This document shows positions 18,548 through 27,761 of a stretch of 64,000 bases of DNA, piece by piece; position 1 is the first letter of the stretch; every line of letters begins with the position of its first letter. The notes below the pieces were generated by a model. That model was not told the origin of the DNA, did no database searches, and saw only the letters and a list, made by a program, of their open reading frames with translations. Source of the stretch: Bacilli bacterium. Its GTDB lineage: Bacteria > Bacillota_I > Bacilli_A > ML615J-28 > CAG-698. The translations under genes were made by a program, and so were the position numbers. The stretch is from NCBI GenBank assembly GCA_017617065.1, contig JAFZWP010000004.1, forward strand, positions 1-64,000, in the 5' to 3' direction.

Positions 18548-19069
18548 ATGGATTATAAAAAATATATTTCAACAATTCCTAATTTTCCAAAAGAAGGAAT
18601 AATGTTTCGTGATGTTACTAGCTTACTTCAAAATGGAGAAGCTTATAAAGCAGCATGTAGTGAATTAACTGAATATGCAAAGGAGTTAGGAGCAGAAGTG
18701 ATTGCAGGTCCTGAATCAAGAGGATATTTCTTTACTTGCCCAGTTGCTCATAATCTTGGATGTGGTTTTGTACCAGTTAGAAAACCTGGTAAGCTTCCAC
18801 GTGAAGTAATTACTGAATCATATTCACTTGAATATGGTACAAATGTTTTATGTATGCACAAAGATGCAATTATTCCTGGCCAAAAAGTAATGGTAATTGA
18901 TGACTTACTTGCTACTGGTGGAACAGTTAAAGCTACTATTAACTTAATTGAAAGATTAGGTGGAATTGTAGTAGGTTGTGCATTCTTAATTGAACTTGTT
19001 GACCTTAAAGGTCGTGAAGTAATTGGAAATTATCCAATTAAGAGTCTTGTTGAATACGAAGGAGAATAA
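18548..19069 (+). CDS. apt: Adenine phosphoribosyltransferase
   Basis: Purine salvage: adenine + PRPP gives AMP. The 173-residue protein begins [20 protein letters not shown], the usual Apt start. It carries the FRDVTSLL segment, the GPESRGYFF loop, [10 protein letters not shown], and the PRPP-binding motif [13 protein letters not shown] near residue 117. The start at 18548 is set by a GGAGG site and by the promoter position. Apt directly followed by RelA is a common Firmicutes arrangement. Confidence 0.97.
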   Translation: MDYKKYISTIPNFPKEGIMFRDVTSLLQNGEAYKAACSELTEYAKELGAEVIAGPESRGYFFTCPVAHNLGCGFVPVRKPGKLPREVITESYSLEYGTNVLCMHKDAIIPGQKVMVIDDLLATGGTVKATINLIERLGGIVVGCAFLIELVDLKGREVIGNYPIKSLVEYEGE

Positions 19070-19106
19070 TTTATAATCTAAAAATATATAAGGAAAGGAG
19101 TAAGCC

Positions 19107-21320
19107 ATGGAAAGAGCACTAGATAGCACTAAAAAAGCAACAATTGAACTAGTAATGGAAGAAGCCGGCAAATATATTCATAATGCAGATTCTTTAGCGA
19201 TGATTAGTAAAGCTTATGAAGTAGCTAAAAAGTATCATGAAGGTCAATTCCGTAAATCTGGTGAGCCATATCTTCAACATCCTCTTGAAGTTGCATTCAT
19301 GCTTGCTTCTTTAAGAGTAGGACCAGCAACCATTGCGGCTGGATTTTTACACGATGTAGTAGAAGATACACCTTACACTCTAGATCAACTTAAAGCTGAT
19401 TTTAATGATGATGTAGCAAGTATTGTAGATGGTGTTACTAAAATCGGACAACTAAAATATTTAACGCAAGAAAAAGCTTTAGCTAAAACTCATCAAAAGA
19501 TACTACTTGCTATGGCCAAAGATGTCCGCGTTATTTTAGTAAAACTAGTTGATAGGGTCCACAACATGCGTACAATCGAGTTTCAACCAGATGAAAAGCG
19601 CCGTCGTATTTGTCAAGAAACGCTTGATTTATATGCACCACTTGCTCATAGGCTTGGTATGTACCGCATAAAAGCGGAACTAGAAGATAGAAGCTATATG
19701 TATTTAAATCCAGAAAAGTATAGCGAAATCCAAGAATTAATAAATAAACGTCAAACATTATGCGAAGAAGATATTTCGCATATGGAAGAAGGCTTAAAAG
19801 AATTATTAGATCATAACCATATTCAAAATTATCAAATCAAAGGTCGAATTAAAAATATATATAGTGTTTGTAAAAAGATGGAAACTAAACATCTTGAATT
19901 TGACCAAATCTATGATTTGTTAGCTTTAAGAATATTAGTTAATTCGGTTGAAGAATGCTATAGGGTATTAGGATTGGTCCATGGTCAATGGTCACCAATT
20001 CCTCGCCGTTTTAAAGATTATATTGCGATTCCTAAACCTAACCTTTATCAGTCGCTTCATACTACAGTAGTTGGACCAAATGGTAAGATTTATGAAATTC
20101 AAATTAGAACTTACGAAATGGATAGTGTAGCTGAACTCGGTGTTGCGGCACACTGGGCATACAAAGAAGGTAGTTACACTCCTCAAGCTGAACAACTTGA
20201 AATTGCTAATAAGCTAAAATGGTATAAAGATTTACTAGTTTATGCAGAACAAGGTGAAGAAGAAGATAAAGACCCATTAAGTAATATTCAAAACGATATA
20301 TTTAGTGCCAATGTATATGTATTTACCCCTAGAGGAGATGTATTTGATTTTCCAAATGGAGCAACGCCACTTGATTTTGCGTACCGTATCCATACTGAAA
20401 TCGGTAATCATACAGTTGGCGCTATTGTAAATGGTAAAATTGTACCACTTACATATAAACTAAAAACTGGTGATGTTATTGAAATCAAGACTAATAAGAG
20501 TTTCAATGGACCTAATGAGGCTTGGTTAAAAATCGTCGCCACATCACATGCTCGTCACAAAATTATTGCTATTTTAAATAAACAAAAACGTGATGAATAC
20601 ATTGAACGTGGTAAAAACGAGCATATGGAACTTTGTAAATTAGAAAATGTGGCTACTGATTCTGATTTCTATAAATTATCAGATAAGATTGTATCAGAGA
20701 TGTTTTCTAAGATTGGTGTTAATACATTAGAGGACTTATATTATGAAGTTGGTAAAGGCACAATTTCTATTCGTAATGTATACAATAGAATGTGTGGTAA
20801 TACGATAACTGATGAAGAAGCATTAATTAAGCAATATAATGAAAATCAATCACGTGCTAAACTTAGTGCCGCAAACTTCAAGAGTGCAGTAATTGTAGAA
20901 GGATTTCCAAAAGCACATGTTAAGTTTGCTAATTGTTGCCACCCGGTAATGGGTGATCCAATTGTAGGCTATGTTTCTAAGAGTAGTGGCATAATAGTTC
21001 ACCGTATCGAGTGTCACAATAATAACAATTCGCAATCAGAAAGAATGATTAATTGTTATTGGAACCCTGATTATGAATCAACTTATGAATCAGTTTTGCA
21101 TATATTCTCATTTGATAGACGTAATATTGTAGCTGAAATTATCAATGTATTAAATGCTTGTTCAATTACAATTGTTAAGATTTCATCTGGCAAAAATAAA
21201 AATGGGGACTTACTGACTAAAGTAGTTATCAAAGTAAAAGATGCTGATGCAATTGAAAATGCATCTGTCAACTTAATGAAAGTTTCAGATATTTATGAAA
21301 TTGAAAGGGCTATGAAATAA
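19107..21320 (+). CDS. relA: Bifunctional (p)ppGpp synthetase/hydrolase (Rel)
   Basis: Stringent-response enzyme of 737 residues with all domains. The hydrolase HD domain (about 35-190) has FLHDVVEDT. The synthetase domain (about 230-350) has RRFKDYIAIPKPNLYQSLHT and YEIQIRT. TGS (about 395-455) has VYVFTPRGDVFDFPNGAT. The helical/zinc-finger region has FANCCHPVMGDPIVGY, and a C-terminal ACT domain (about 660-737) ends the protein. HDxxED is intact, so both activities are likely. AGGAAAGGAG precedes the ATG. It sits between apt and dtd, the latter overlapping by one base (TAATG). Confidence 0.97.
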   Translation: MERALDSTKKATIELVMEEAGKYIHNADSLAMISKAYEVAKKYHEGQFRKSGEPYLQHPLEVAFMLASLRVGPATIAAGFLHDVVEDTPYTLDQLKADFNDDVASIVDGVTKIGQLKYLTQEKALAKTHQKILLAMAKDVRVILVKLVDRVHNMRTIEFQPDEKRRRICQETLDLYAPLAHRLGMYRIKAELEDRSYMYLNPEKYSEIQELINKRQTLCEEDISHMEEGLKELLDHNHIQNYQIKGRIKNIYSVCKKMETKHLEFDQIYDLLALRILVNSVEECYRVLGLVHGQWSPIPRRFKDYIAIPKPNLYQSLHTTVVGPNGKIYEIQIRTYEMDSVAELGVAAHWAYKEGSYTPQAEQLEIANKLKWYKDLLVYAEQGEEEDKDPLSNIQNDIFSANVYVFTPRGDVFDFPNGATPLDFAYRIHTEIGNHTVGAIVNGKIVPLTYKLKTGDVIEIKTNKSFNGPNEAWLKIVATSHARHKIIAILNKQKRDEYIERGKNEHMELCKLENVATDSDFYKLSDKIVSEMFSKIGVNTLEDLYYEVGKGTISIRNVYNRMCGNTITDEEALIKQYNENQSRAKLSAANFKSAVIVEGFPKAHVKFANCCHPVMGDPIVGYVSKSSGIIVHRIECHNNNNSQSERMINCYWNPDYESTYESVLHIFSFDRRNIVAEIINVLNACSITIVKISSGKNKNGDLLTKVVIKVKDADAIENASVNLMKVSDIYEIERAMK

Positions 21321-21757
21321 TGAAAGTAGTTGTTCAAAGAGTAGTTGACGCTAGTGTAACAGTTGATGGTAAAATAGTCGGTAAAATTGATAAAGGTTAT
21401 ATGCTACTAGTTGGTTTTACGCATACAGATACATTCTCCAACTGTGAAGCAATGGCGAAAAAGATAAAAAACTTGCGCATTTTTGAAGATGATAATGGAA
21501 AAATGAACTTAAATTTAGCTTCAATTGATGGCAAAGTATTATCTGTATCACAATTTACTTTATATGGTGATGCGTCTGATGGCAATAGACCATCATTTGT
21601 GAAGGCTATGGGGCCAGATGAAGCTAAAAAGTTATATTTATATTTCAATGAATGTTTAAGAAATTTAGATGTAATTGTGGAAGAAGGAATATTCCAAGCA
21701 GATATGAAAGTAAAATTTACTAATGATGGTCCTGTTACTATCATTTTAGAGAACTAA
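21320..21757 (+). CDS. dtd: D-aminoacyl-tRNA deacylase
   Basis: Removes D-amino acids and glycine mischarged onto tRNA. The 145-residue protein is full length for DTD. Motifs: MKVVVQRVVDASVTVDG start, SVSQFTLYGD near residue 75 (the SQFTL active-site motif) and NDGPVTIILE at the end (equivalent to the NxGPVT cross-subunit motif). It is the last gene of the apt-relA-dtd operon; the start codon overlaps the relA stop. Confidence 0.97.
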   Translation: MKVVVQRVVDASVTVDGKIVGKIDKGYMLLVGFTHTDTFSNCEAMAKKIKNLRIFEDDNGKMNLNLASIDGKVLSVSQFTLYGDASDGNRPSFVKAMGPDEAKKLYLYFNECLRNLDVIVEEGIFQADMKVKFTNDGPVTIILEN

Positions 21758-21780
21758 AGACTCGTAAGAGTCTTTTTTTA
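21756..21780 (+). terminator. Terminator of the apt-relA-dtd operon
   Basis: 8-bp stem, AAAGACTC (21756-21763) and GAGTCTTT (21768-21775), GTAA loop, T tract. Confidence 0.92.
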
Positions 21781-21784
21781 TTGG

Positions 21785-21813
21785 TTGTAAAAAAAGGAAA
21801 ATGTTAGTATAAT
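21785..21813 (+). promoter_or_regulatory. Promoter of the TPR-GAF-PAS gene
   Basis: TTGTAA (21785-21790), 17-bp spacer, TATAAT (21808-21813), 27 bases before the ATG. Confidence 0.75.
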
Positions 21814-21839
21814 CTAGTTAGATTATTTAGGAGTATTTT

Positions 21840-24701
21840 ATGGCAATTAAAGATGTTTATACTGAACTTAATAAGATGCCTGCCTCAATTGAAACATTAA
21901 GAGCATATCTAGATTTAAGAAAAGATTCATTACTTGAAAGTAATAATGAATATTTTTATTTATGCGGTTTAAAGATTGCTGATATTTATCTAGAACTTGG
22001 AAATATCAATGCTAGCATTGATATTTTATCTAAAGATTTAGAAAAGATTGATCCTGTTACTTTTAAAAATATATATGTAGCATCTTTAGAGCGAATCATT
22101 TATGCTTATATTAAAAAAGGTAATTTTAAATTAGCTTATAAATTTATAAGTGAAAAAAGAAAATATATAGATAACCGTGATCATGAAAAAGTAAATAGAT
22201 GGTATTTAGAAATGGCTTATGTTTATGGAGAAATGGGACAAGCTAATAAAGCTTTGTCCTGCCTAAATGCTATTAAAGAGAACTTACCAGATGATGATAC
22301 TTTATCTTATACATTAAGTAATATTACTAAAATCTATATTGACCAAAACTTACTAGAAGATGCGAAAAGATCACTTCAAGAAGCTTTACGCATCACTCAA
22401 GATAGTGAAGGTATTAGATATTGTAATTATTTATTAGCAAAAATATTATTAATGGAGGGAAATTACCCTCAAGCTAGTGAATTATTTGATTCCATATTTG
22501 ATACTGATATAGTGGAAGAAGATTATTTAGGTATTGCTAATGAATATATAGCAGAACTTTTAAAACATAAAGATTTACAAAAAGCTAAAGAATTATTAAA
22601 GAAAACTTCAAAAGATGTTGCTAAATGTAATGATGATCGAATCAAGAAATATTATTTACTTAATAAAGTAAAATATATTGCTTTATCTTTAGAACTTAAC
22701 AATATCGTTGATATTGTTAGTGAAATCGATCGTCTAGAGAAAACTATCTCAAACAATGATTCAGTTAATTTACTAGAAGCTTTAGAAGATGAAAAAGCAT
22801 TCGAAGTGAATGAAAAATTAACTAGGCTTGTTAATAACTTAGATAAAGTTAATTCACTTAATAGTTTTAGTTTTACTGAACTTACCCTAAGAGATAATAT
22901 TTATAATTACTTAAGAAAGTTAGAAGAATTAATAAGTTACGAACAAGTTAGTATTTGTTTATTTGATAAACCAACAAGACTTGCTTTTATTAATCATAAT
23001 AATGATTTTTATACATATGATTATCATAAACTAAGATTATATGAAAGAAGCCTAGATTATAATGCTATTAATGGAACAATCTTAGAAAAACTAATCAATA
23101 ATAATGATTGCTTAACTTTTGATTTACGTAATGTTAATTTACCAATTATTGACTTTAATACTAATAAATCACTTCAAGAAGAACAAATAAATTATTGTTT
23201 AGCTATTCCTTATACAAAAGATGATAGTATAAGTAGTGCTATCATATACTATGCTAAATTCCTTGATTTAACATCTATTGAAAATGAAATCATTTTAAAA
23301 GTAGCATCAACTATATTAGTTAATAAAATCAATGAATTTAAAATGCGTGATGAGGAAAAATTTGACCTAACTATTAATAATTATTTAGATAATAATTCTT
23401 ATGCATTATTCCATTATCAAGATAAGATATATTTAAATAAAAAGTTAGCTAATATGTTAGGATATAAACCAGTATCTAGATATACAGAAATTGATGTTAA
23501 TAGTTATATTAACTTTATAACTAGAAATTCAAACATTAATTATCTAGATTCATTTAGTTTAGGGGATAATATAGTAAATATTAATTATTCTCTTAAAACT
23601 AACACTAAAATAGTTAATGTTACTGAGGATGCTAGGATTATTAATTATAATAATTATAAACTATATTATTCTATTATCTTAGTAGAAGATGGAAGAAGCG
23701 CCCCTGTAACAGTAGATAATCAAAATGATCAAATGTTATTTAATGAATATCTTAAATCAATTGAACCTAAGACTAAAGATATCGAATATAAATTTTCATT
23801 TATTAGGTTAGCATCTAGCGCATCAGTTGATGCTGTCAAGTTGCAGGTTAAAAATGCAACTGGGGCTAATTGTTATCATTTAGATGATAATACTTATGCA
23901 GTGGTTTTAGAAAATGAAGTAAATCAAAGAACACTAGATAGAATCGTAAAAGATTTAGGAATGGATGCGGGAATTGTAAGGTTCCCTCGTGATTTAGTTG
24001 ATTTAGATGATATTGTTAAGTTTTCTAAGATTTGTTTAGAATCAAATGAAGTTTATTTTTCTGATGATGTTTATCAAGGTTTCTTAAATAAACAAACAAT
24101 TTCAAGGATTGTTAACAATCAAATTGATAACAATTTAGATTTTATGTTTATGATGTTAGGCACATTTAAAGATAGTAGAGCATTTGAAGTTAGATTAAAC
24201 ATCCCTGGAATTGATCCTGATCAAGATGTGAGAAGCTTAATAGATGCAACTAGTCTACATAAATATGAGTTAAAACTATTAGAAGAATTTAAACCAGTTA
24301 AAATGACTGATCAATACTATCTATGTGTATCATTTGATACATTAGATGATTACATCAATAATTCTGATAAAATCAGAATTTATCAAAATGTAATTTATGT
24401 TGTGGATGGGTATAGTGAGAAGTATGAAAAACTATTAAGGATTCTAAAGAAACAACATATTAACTTTATTACAGATTATAAAGTATTAGATTATATGCCA
24501 ACTAATGCATTCTTAGAAAGTGGTGTATTAGGGGTTGCCATCTTTAGTGGTTTAGATCAAGAATATAGACATTGTTTAATTGATTTCTTAACAAAACTAG
24601 ACCTACCAGTTTATGCTAATTATCAATTCTTAGATTACGATAAATGTATTTATCGTAAAAATGTAATGTTATCTTCAGGAGATATAGGTGATGGAGAATA
24701 A
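21840..24701 (+). CDS. TPR / GAF-like / PAS-like protein with degenerate GGDEF-EAL-like C-terminus
   Basis: A 953-residue soluble protein. Residues about 15-300 are helical repeats with TPR character (for example LEMAYVYGEMGQANKALSCL). Residues about 345-505 look like a GAF domain (YEQVSICLFDKPT onwards). Residues about 515-635 look like PAS (LFHYQDKIYLNKKLANMLGY). Residues about 650-780 resemble a GGDEF fold in which the catalytic loop has become YHLDDNTYAVVL. About 780-945 resembles an EAL barrel without an EAL motif. So any c-di-GMP activity is probably lost and the protein may act as a sensor or scaffold. These domain calls are by eye and weak for the last two. The next gene starts inside its 3' end. 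Confidence 0.65.
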   Translation: MAIKDVYTELNKMPASIETLRAYLDLRKDSLLESNNEYFYLCGLKIADIYLELGNINASIDILSKDLEKIDPVTFKNIYVASLERIIYAYIKKGNFKLAYKFISEKRKYIDNRDHEKVNRWYLEMAYVYGEMGQANKALSCLNAIKENLPDDDTLSYTLSNITKIYIDQNLLEDAKRSLQEALRITQDSEGIRYCNYLLAKILLMEGNYPQASELFDSIFDTDIVEEDYLGIANEYIAELLKHKDLQKAKELLKKTSKDVAKCNDDRIKKYYLLNKVKYIALSLELNNIVDIVSEIDRLEKTISNNDSVNLLEALEDEKAFEVNEKLTRLVNNLDKVNSLNSFSFTELTLRDNIYNYLRKLEELISYEQVSICLFDKPTRLAFINHNNDFYTYDYHKLRLYERSLDYNAINGTILEKLINNNDCLTFDLRNVNLPIIDFNTNKSLQEEQINYCLAIPYTKDDSISSAIIYYAKFLDLTSIENEIILKVASTILVNKINEFKMRDEEKFDLTINNYLDNNSYALFHYQDKIYLNKKLANMLGYKPVSRYTEIDVNSYINFITRNSNINYLDSFSLGDNIVNINYSLKTNTKIVNVTEDARIINYNNYKLYYSIILVEDGRSAPVTVDNQNDQMLFNEYLKSIEPKTKDIEYKFSFIRLASSASVDAVKLQVKNATGANCYHLDDNTYAVVLENEVNQRTLDRIVKDLGMDAGIVRFPRDLVDLDDIVKFSKICLESNEVYFSDDVYQGFLNKQTISRIVNNQIDNNLDFMFMMLGTFKDSRAFEVRLNIPGIDPDQDVRSLIDATSLHKYELKLLEEFKPVKMTDQYYLCVSFDTLDDYINNSDKIRIYQNVIYVVDGYSEKYEKLLRILKKQHINFITDYKVLDYMPTNAFLESGVLGVAIFSGLDQEYRHCLIDFLTKLDLPVYANYQFLDYDKCIYRKNVMLSSGDIGDGE

Positions 24702-25641
24702 TAATACTAAGAAAAGAATTGATTTTAAAACATTTATGTTAATGGTTTGGATCTTTATCAAAGCCTTAGTTATCCCTAAATTTGCTTATAGATTTAGAAA
24801 CATGGTAATAATCTTTCCAATTATTTTATTAATAATTGCTTGGATTTTGTTACCTATTCCAATTCAAACCTATATGGGGCAAAATGGTAGGGCTGAATTT
24901 CAAAAGCAAAACATTAATAATGTAAACTTACTTTATCAAATGGAAGATACTGAATTTGAAAAGATTAAAGATTTAGGTTTACGTTTTGATTTAAAAATAA
25001 TGTATGAAGAAACAACAGAAATTGATGCGAAAGAGACAATCATTAATGTAGGTAACGACAAATTATATGTAGTAGTTGATCTTGTGGAAGAAGATCAAAT
25101 TAAAGGTGCATCAACACATTATGATTATGTTAACTTCTTCGATACTTACGTTAATGAAGAAGGTAATAATACATTACTAGTACTGTATAATTCTAGATAT
25201 TTAGTTAGATCTAATAATCCTAAACATAGTTTTAGTAATTATTATGAATATAATATGGATACATTTAAAGTAAGCGAAGTAGATAAATCTACTTTTGCTA
25301 ACTTTATAACTGATGGAATGATTAATGTAATCATTAATACATACGGATGGTATGCAGCATTATATACAATTATCATTCCTCTAGCTATTAGCCTATTTTG
25401 TTTCATAATATTTAGAAGTACTAGTAGAATTAAAAGATTCAAAAATTATTTGAATGTGGCAGGAATTGTATCAATTGTTCCTAGTTTATTAATATTTATA
25501 TTCTCTTGGATCTTTCCAAATTTATCTTTAATTCAATACTATGTACCTGTATACATTGCTTATTATTTCTTCTTTATAGCTATAATTAGCTTTAAAAAAG
25601 AAAAAGTAATAAAAGTAGAAGATGAAGTGAAGGCTGATTAA
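24691..25641 (+). CDS. DUF1189-like integral membrane protein
   Basis: A 316-residue protein with one N-terminal transmembrane segment (MVIIFPIILLIIAWILL, about 38-55), a long extracytoplasmic region (about 60-220) and four C-terminal membrane segments, ending in a charged tail. This topology and the opening motif (FKTFMLMVWIFIKALVIPKFAYRFR) resemble DUF1189 proteins, of which the Bacillus maltodextrin-locus member YvdJ is one. I am not certain of the family. AGGAG lies 9 bases before the ATG at 24691; a GTG 3 bases earlier is possible. It overlaps the previous gene by 11 bases, so both are probably made together. Confidence 0.6.
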   Translation: MENNNTKKRIDFKTFMLMVWIFIKALVIPKFAYRFRNMVIIFPIILLIIAWILLPIPIQTYMGQNGRAEFQKQNINNVNLLYQMEDTEFEKIKDLGLRFDLKIMYEETTEIDAKETIINVGNDKLYVVVDLVEEDQIKGASTHYDYVNFFDTYVNEEGNNTLLVLYNSRYLVRSNNPKHSFSNYYEYNMDTFKVSEVDKSTFANFITDGMINVIINTYGWYAALYTIIIPLAISLFCFIIFRSTSRIKRFKNYLNVAGIVSIVPSLLIFIFSWIFPNLSLIQYYVPVYIAYYFFFIAIISFKKEKVIKVEDEVKAD

Positions 25642-25659
25642 TTGATCAGCCTTTTTTTT
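25631..25659 (+). terminator. Terminator after the DUF1189-like gene
   Basis: AGGCTGAT (25631-25638) pairs with ATCAGCCT (25645-25652), followed by eight T. The stop codon is in the loop. Confidence 0.9.
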
Positions 25660-25782
25660 GATAGCAATATTTATAAAAAAGAAGAAAGAAGATAGATTAA
25701 TAATTAATAGATTATAATGTTTATAAAAATATAAGTAGATAAATATGATAAAGTATTTTTGTTTTACTATGAGTTAAGTTTA

Positions 25783-25791
25783 TGATAAAAT
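25783..25791 (+). promoter_or_regulatory. Extended -10 promoter of nusB-xseAB-recN
   Basis: TGA-TAAAAT extended -10 element, 27 bases before the nusB ATG. The in-frame ATG at 25782 overlaps it and would lie upstream of the transcript start. Confidence 0.6.
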
Positions 25792-25817
25792 GGATTAGTA
25801 GAAAAGGTATAGATATT

Positions 25818-26234
25818 ATGAAAAGAAATGAAACTAGAGTTTTAGCAATGCAGTGTTTATATAATTATTCAGTAAGTAAAGTGTTAGATATTGATTCTAT
25901 CCTTGAGATGAATGAAGATTTAAAAGAATATGATAAAGATTATTTAAATGAATTAATTACTATCGTAATTAATCATTTGAGTGATATTGATTATGAAATT
26001 GCTAAATGTTTAGATAATTATTCTATTGATAGACTTAATTTAGTTGATCTTAATTTAATTAGGATTGCTATCGCTGAGGTTAGTTATTTAAACATTCCTA
26101 TTAATATTGCTATTAATGAATGTTTAGAGATATCTAAGTTATATAGTGAAACCGAAGACACGAAAACATCTAAATTTAATAATGCTCTTTTAGATAAAAT
26201 ATTTATTGATTTAGGATTTAAAGATGGAAAATAA
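25818..26234 (+). CDS. nusB: Transcription antitermination factor NusB
   Basis: RNA-binding helical protein that, with NusE/S10, promotes rRNA antitermination. The 138-residue protein starts MKRNETRVLAMQCLYNY, the typical NusB opening, and contains LNLVDLNLIRIAIAEVSYL and IPINIAINECLEISKLYSETEDTKTSKFNNALLD, the conserved C-terminal segments. The start at 25818 is preferred because the longer reading begins in the promoter. It heads an operon with xseA, xseB and recN, common in Firmicutes, and overlaps xseA by 11 bases. Confidence 0.94.
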   Translation: MKRNETRVLAMQCLYNYSVSKVLDIDSILEMNEDLKEYDKDYLNELITIVINHLSDIDYEIAKCLDNYSIDRLNLVDLNLIRIAIAEVSYLNIPINIAINECLEISKLYSETEDTKTSKFNNALLDKIFIDLGFKDGK

Positions 26235-27567
26235 ATATTTAACAGTATCAGCTGTTAATAAATATATTAAATATAGATTTGATAATGATGCGAGTCTTAA
26301 AAATATATTTATTAAAGCTGAAATTTCTAATGTTAGGAAATCTAAAGGGTTTTTATATTTCATCTTAAAAGATGAAGAAAGTGAAATGCCAGCTATGATG
26401 TTTCCTAATAATATTGCTAGATTAAAAATAGATGTAGTTGATGGAATGCAAGTTATAGTGCTTGGTAGTGTAGAAGCATATGTTAAACGTGGTAATTATA
26501 TGTTTATTGCTAACACTATTGAAGAAGTAGGAATGGGACAAGCATATCTTGATTTCTTAAGATTAAAAGAAAAACTAGCAAAAGAAGGATTATTTGAAGA
26601 TAAATATAAAAAGAAGATTCCTTTATATGCTGAACGTATTGGTGTTATAACTAGTGCAACAGGGGATGCCATTAACGATATTATATTTACATTTAATAAT
26701 AGGTTTCCACTAGCTAAAATTTATTTATATCCAGCTTTAGTACAAGGACAAGATGCTCCAGCTAGTTTAATTAAAGCTCTAAATAAAGCAAACAAAGATA
26801 ATTTAGTAGATTTAATAATAATAGGTAGAGGTGGAGGATCTTTAGAAGATTTATCTTGTTTTAATGATGAAGGATTAGCTAGAGCGATCTTTGCATCGCG
26901 CATTCCTATTATTAGTGCAGTTGGGCATGAAGCTGATTATTCAATTTGTGATTTTGTGGCTGACTTAAGAGCTCCAACTCCGACTGGTGCTGCAATGCTA
27001 GCTAGTATATCAAAAGAAGATATATATGCAAATTTATATAATATAAATAAGCATTTAAGTACATCTATTAAAAATACATTAAGTGATAAATATTATAAAT
27101 TAGATTTACTTAATAATAGTTATGTATTATCTAGATTTGGTGATTTAATAGATAAAAAGAGACTAGAACTTGATGCCATCAGTGTAAGACTAAATAGTGC
27201 CTCACCTATAAATAAACTAAGTGAATATATTAAACTTGCTGATAGCTTAAGTTTAAGATTAGGCTTATTAAGTCTAGATACAAAGATAAATGAAAAAATA
27301 GATTATATTAATAAAATAAACCTAAACTTAAATAAGAATTTAAGCTTGTTAGTAGAAAAGAATGATAAAGAAATAGAAGGGGTCATTAATAAATTAATAT
27401 TATTAAACCCACTTAATGTTTTAGCTAAAGGGTATTCACTAACTTATTTAGACAGCAAGTTAGTTAAAAGTATAAATGATGTTAAGGAAAATGATGAGAT
27501 TAATATAAAAGTAAGCGATGGAACAATTGATGCTTATGTAAAGAGGGTTAAAGATGGAAGAAAATAA
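26224..27567 (+). CDS. xseA: Exodeoxyribonuclease VII large subunit
   Basis: Catalytic subunit of the single-strand DNA exonuclease. The 447-residue protein has an N-terminal OB fold (about 5-100, with FIKAEISNVRKSKGFLYFIL), the catalytic domain with ERIGVITSATGDAINDI near 138, IIIGRGGGSLEDL near 199 and SAVGHEADYSICDFVADLRAPTPT near 236, and a coiled-coil C-terminus (about 270-400). It overlaps nusB and xseB, consistent with coupled production of the XseA-XseB complex. Confidence 0.97.
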   Translation: MENKYLTVSAVNKYIKYRFDNDASLKNIFIKAEISNVRKSKGFLYFILKDEESEMPAMMFPNNIARLKIDVVDGMQVIVLGSVEAYVKRGNYMFIANTIEEVGMGQAYLDFLRLKEKLAKEGLFEDKYKKKIPLYAERIGVITSATGDAINDIIFTFNNRFPLAKIYLYPALVQGQDAPASLIKALNKANKDNLVDLIIIGRGGGSLEDLSCFNDEGLARAIFASRIPIISAVGHEADYSICDFVADLRAPTPTGAAMLASISKEDIYANLYNINKHLSTSIKNTLSDKYYKLDLLNNSYVLSRFGDLIDKKRLELDAISVRLNSASPINKLSEYIKLADSLSLRLGLLSLDTKINEKIDYINKINLNLNKNLSLLVEKNDKEIEGVINKLILLNPLNVLAKGYSLTYLDSKLVKSINDVKENDEINIKVSDGTIDAYVKRVKDGRK

Positions 27568-27748
27568 GAAATTTGAAGAATTATTAACGGAGTTAGAAAA
27601 TATTGTTAAGGAATTAGAAGGTGGAAATCTATCTTTAGAAGATTCAATAGAAAAATATAAAAAAGGGATGGAACTTTCTAATCTTTGTAAAAGATTGCTA
27701 GAACAAGCAAAAGAAGTTGTTGTAAAACAAATGGACGAATCTAAATAA
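27554..27748 (+). CDS. xseB: Exodeoxyribonuclease VII small subunit
   Basis: A 64-residue helical partner of XseA. It contains the family pattern FEELLTELENIVKELEGG followed by LSLEDSIEKYKKGMEL, almost the whole consensus. Its start overlaps the xseA end by 14 bases, and recN follows 13 bases later. Confidence 0.97.
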   Translation: MEENKKFEELLTELENIVKELEGGNLSLEDSIEKYKKGMELSNLCKRLLEQAKEVVVKQMDESK

Positions 27749-27761
27749 TTAGGAGAAAAAG

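Noticed and set aside
21840-24701. Active diguanylate cyclase or phosphodiesterase
   Set aside because: Neither a GGDEF nor an EAL motif is present.
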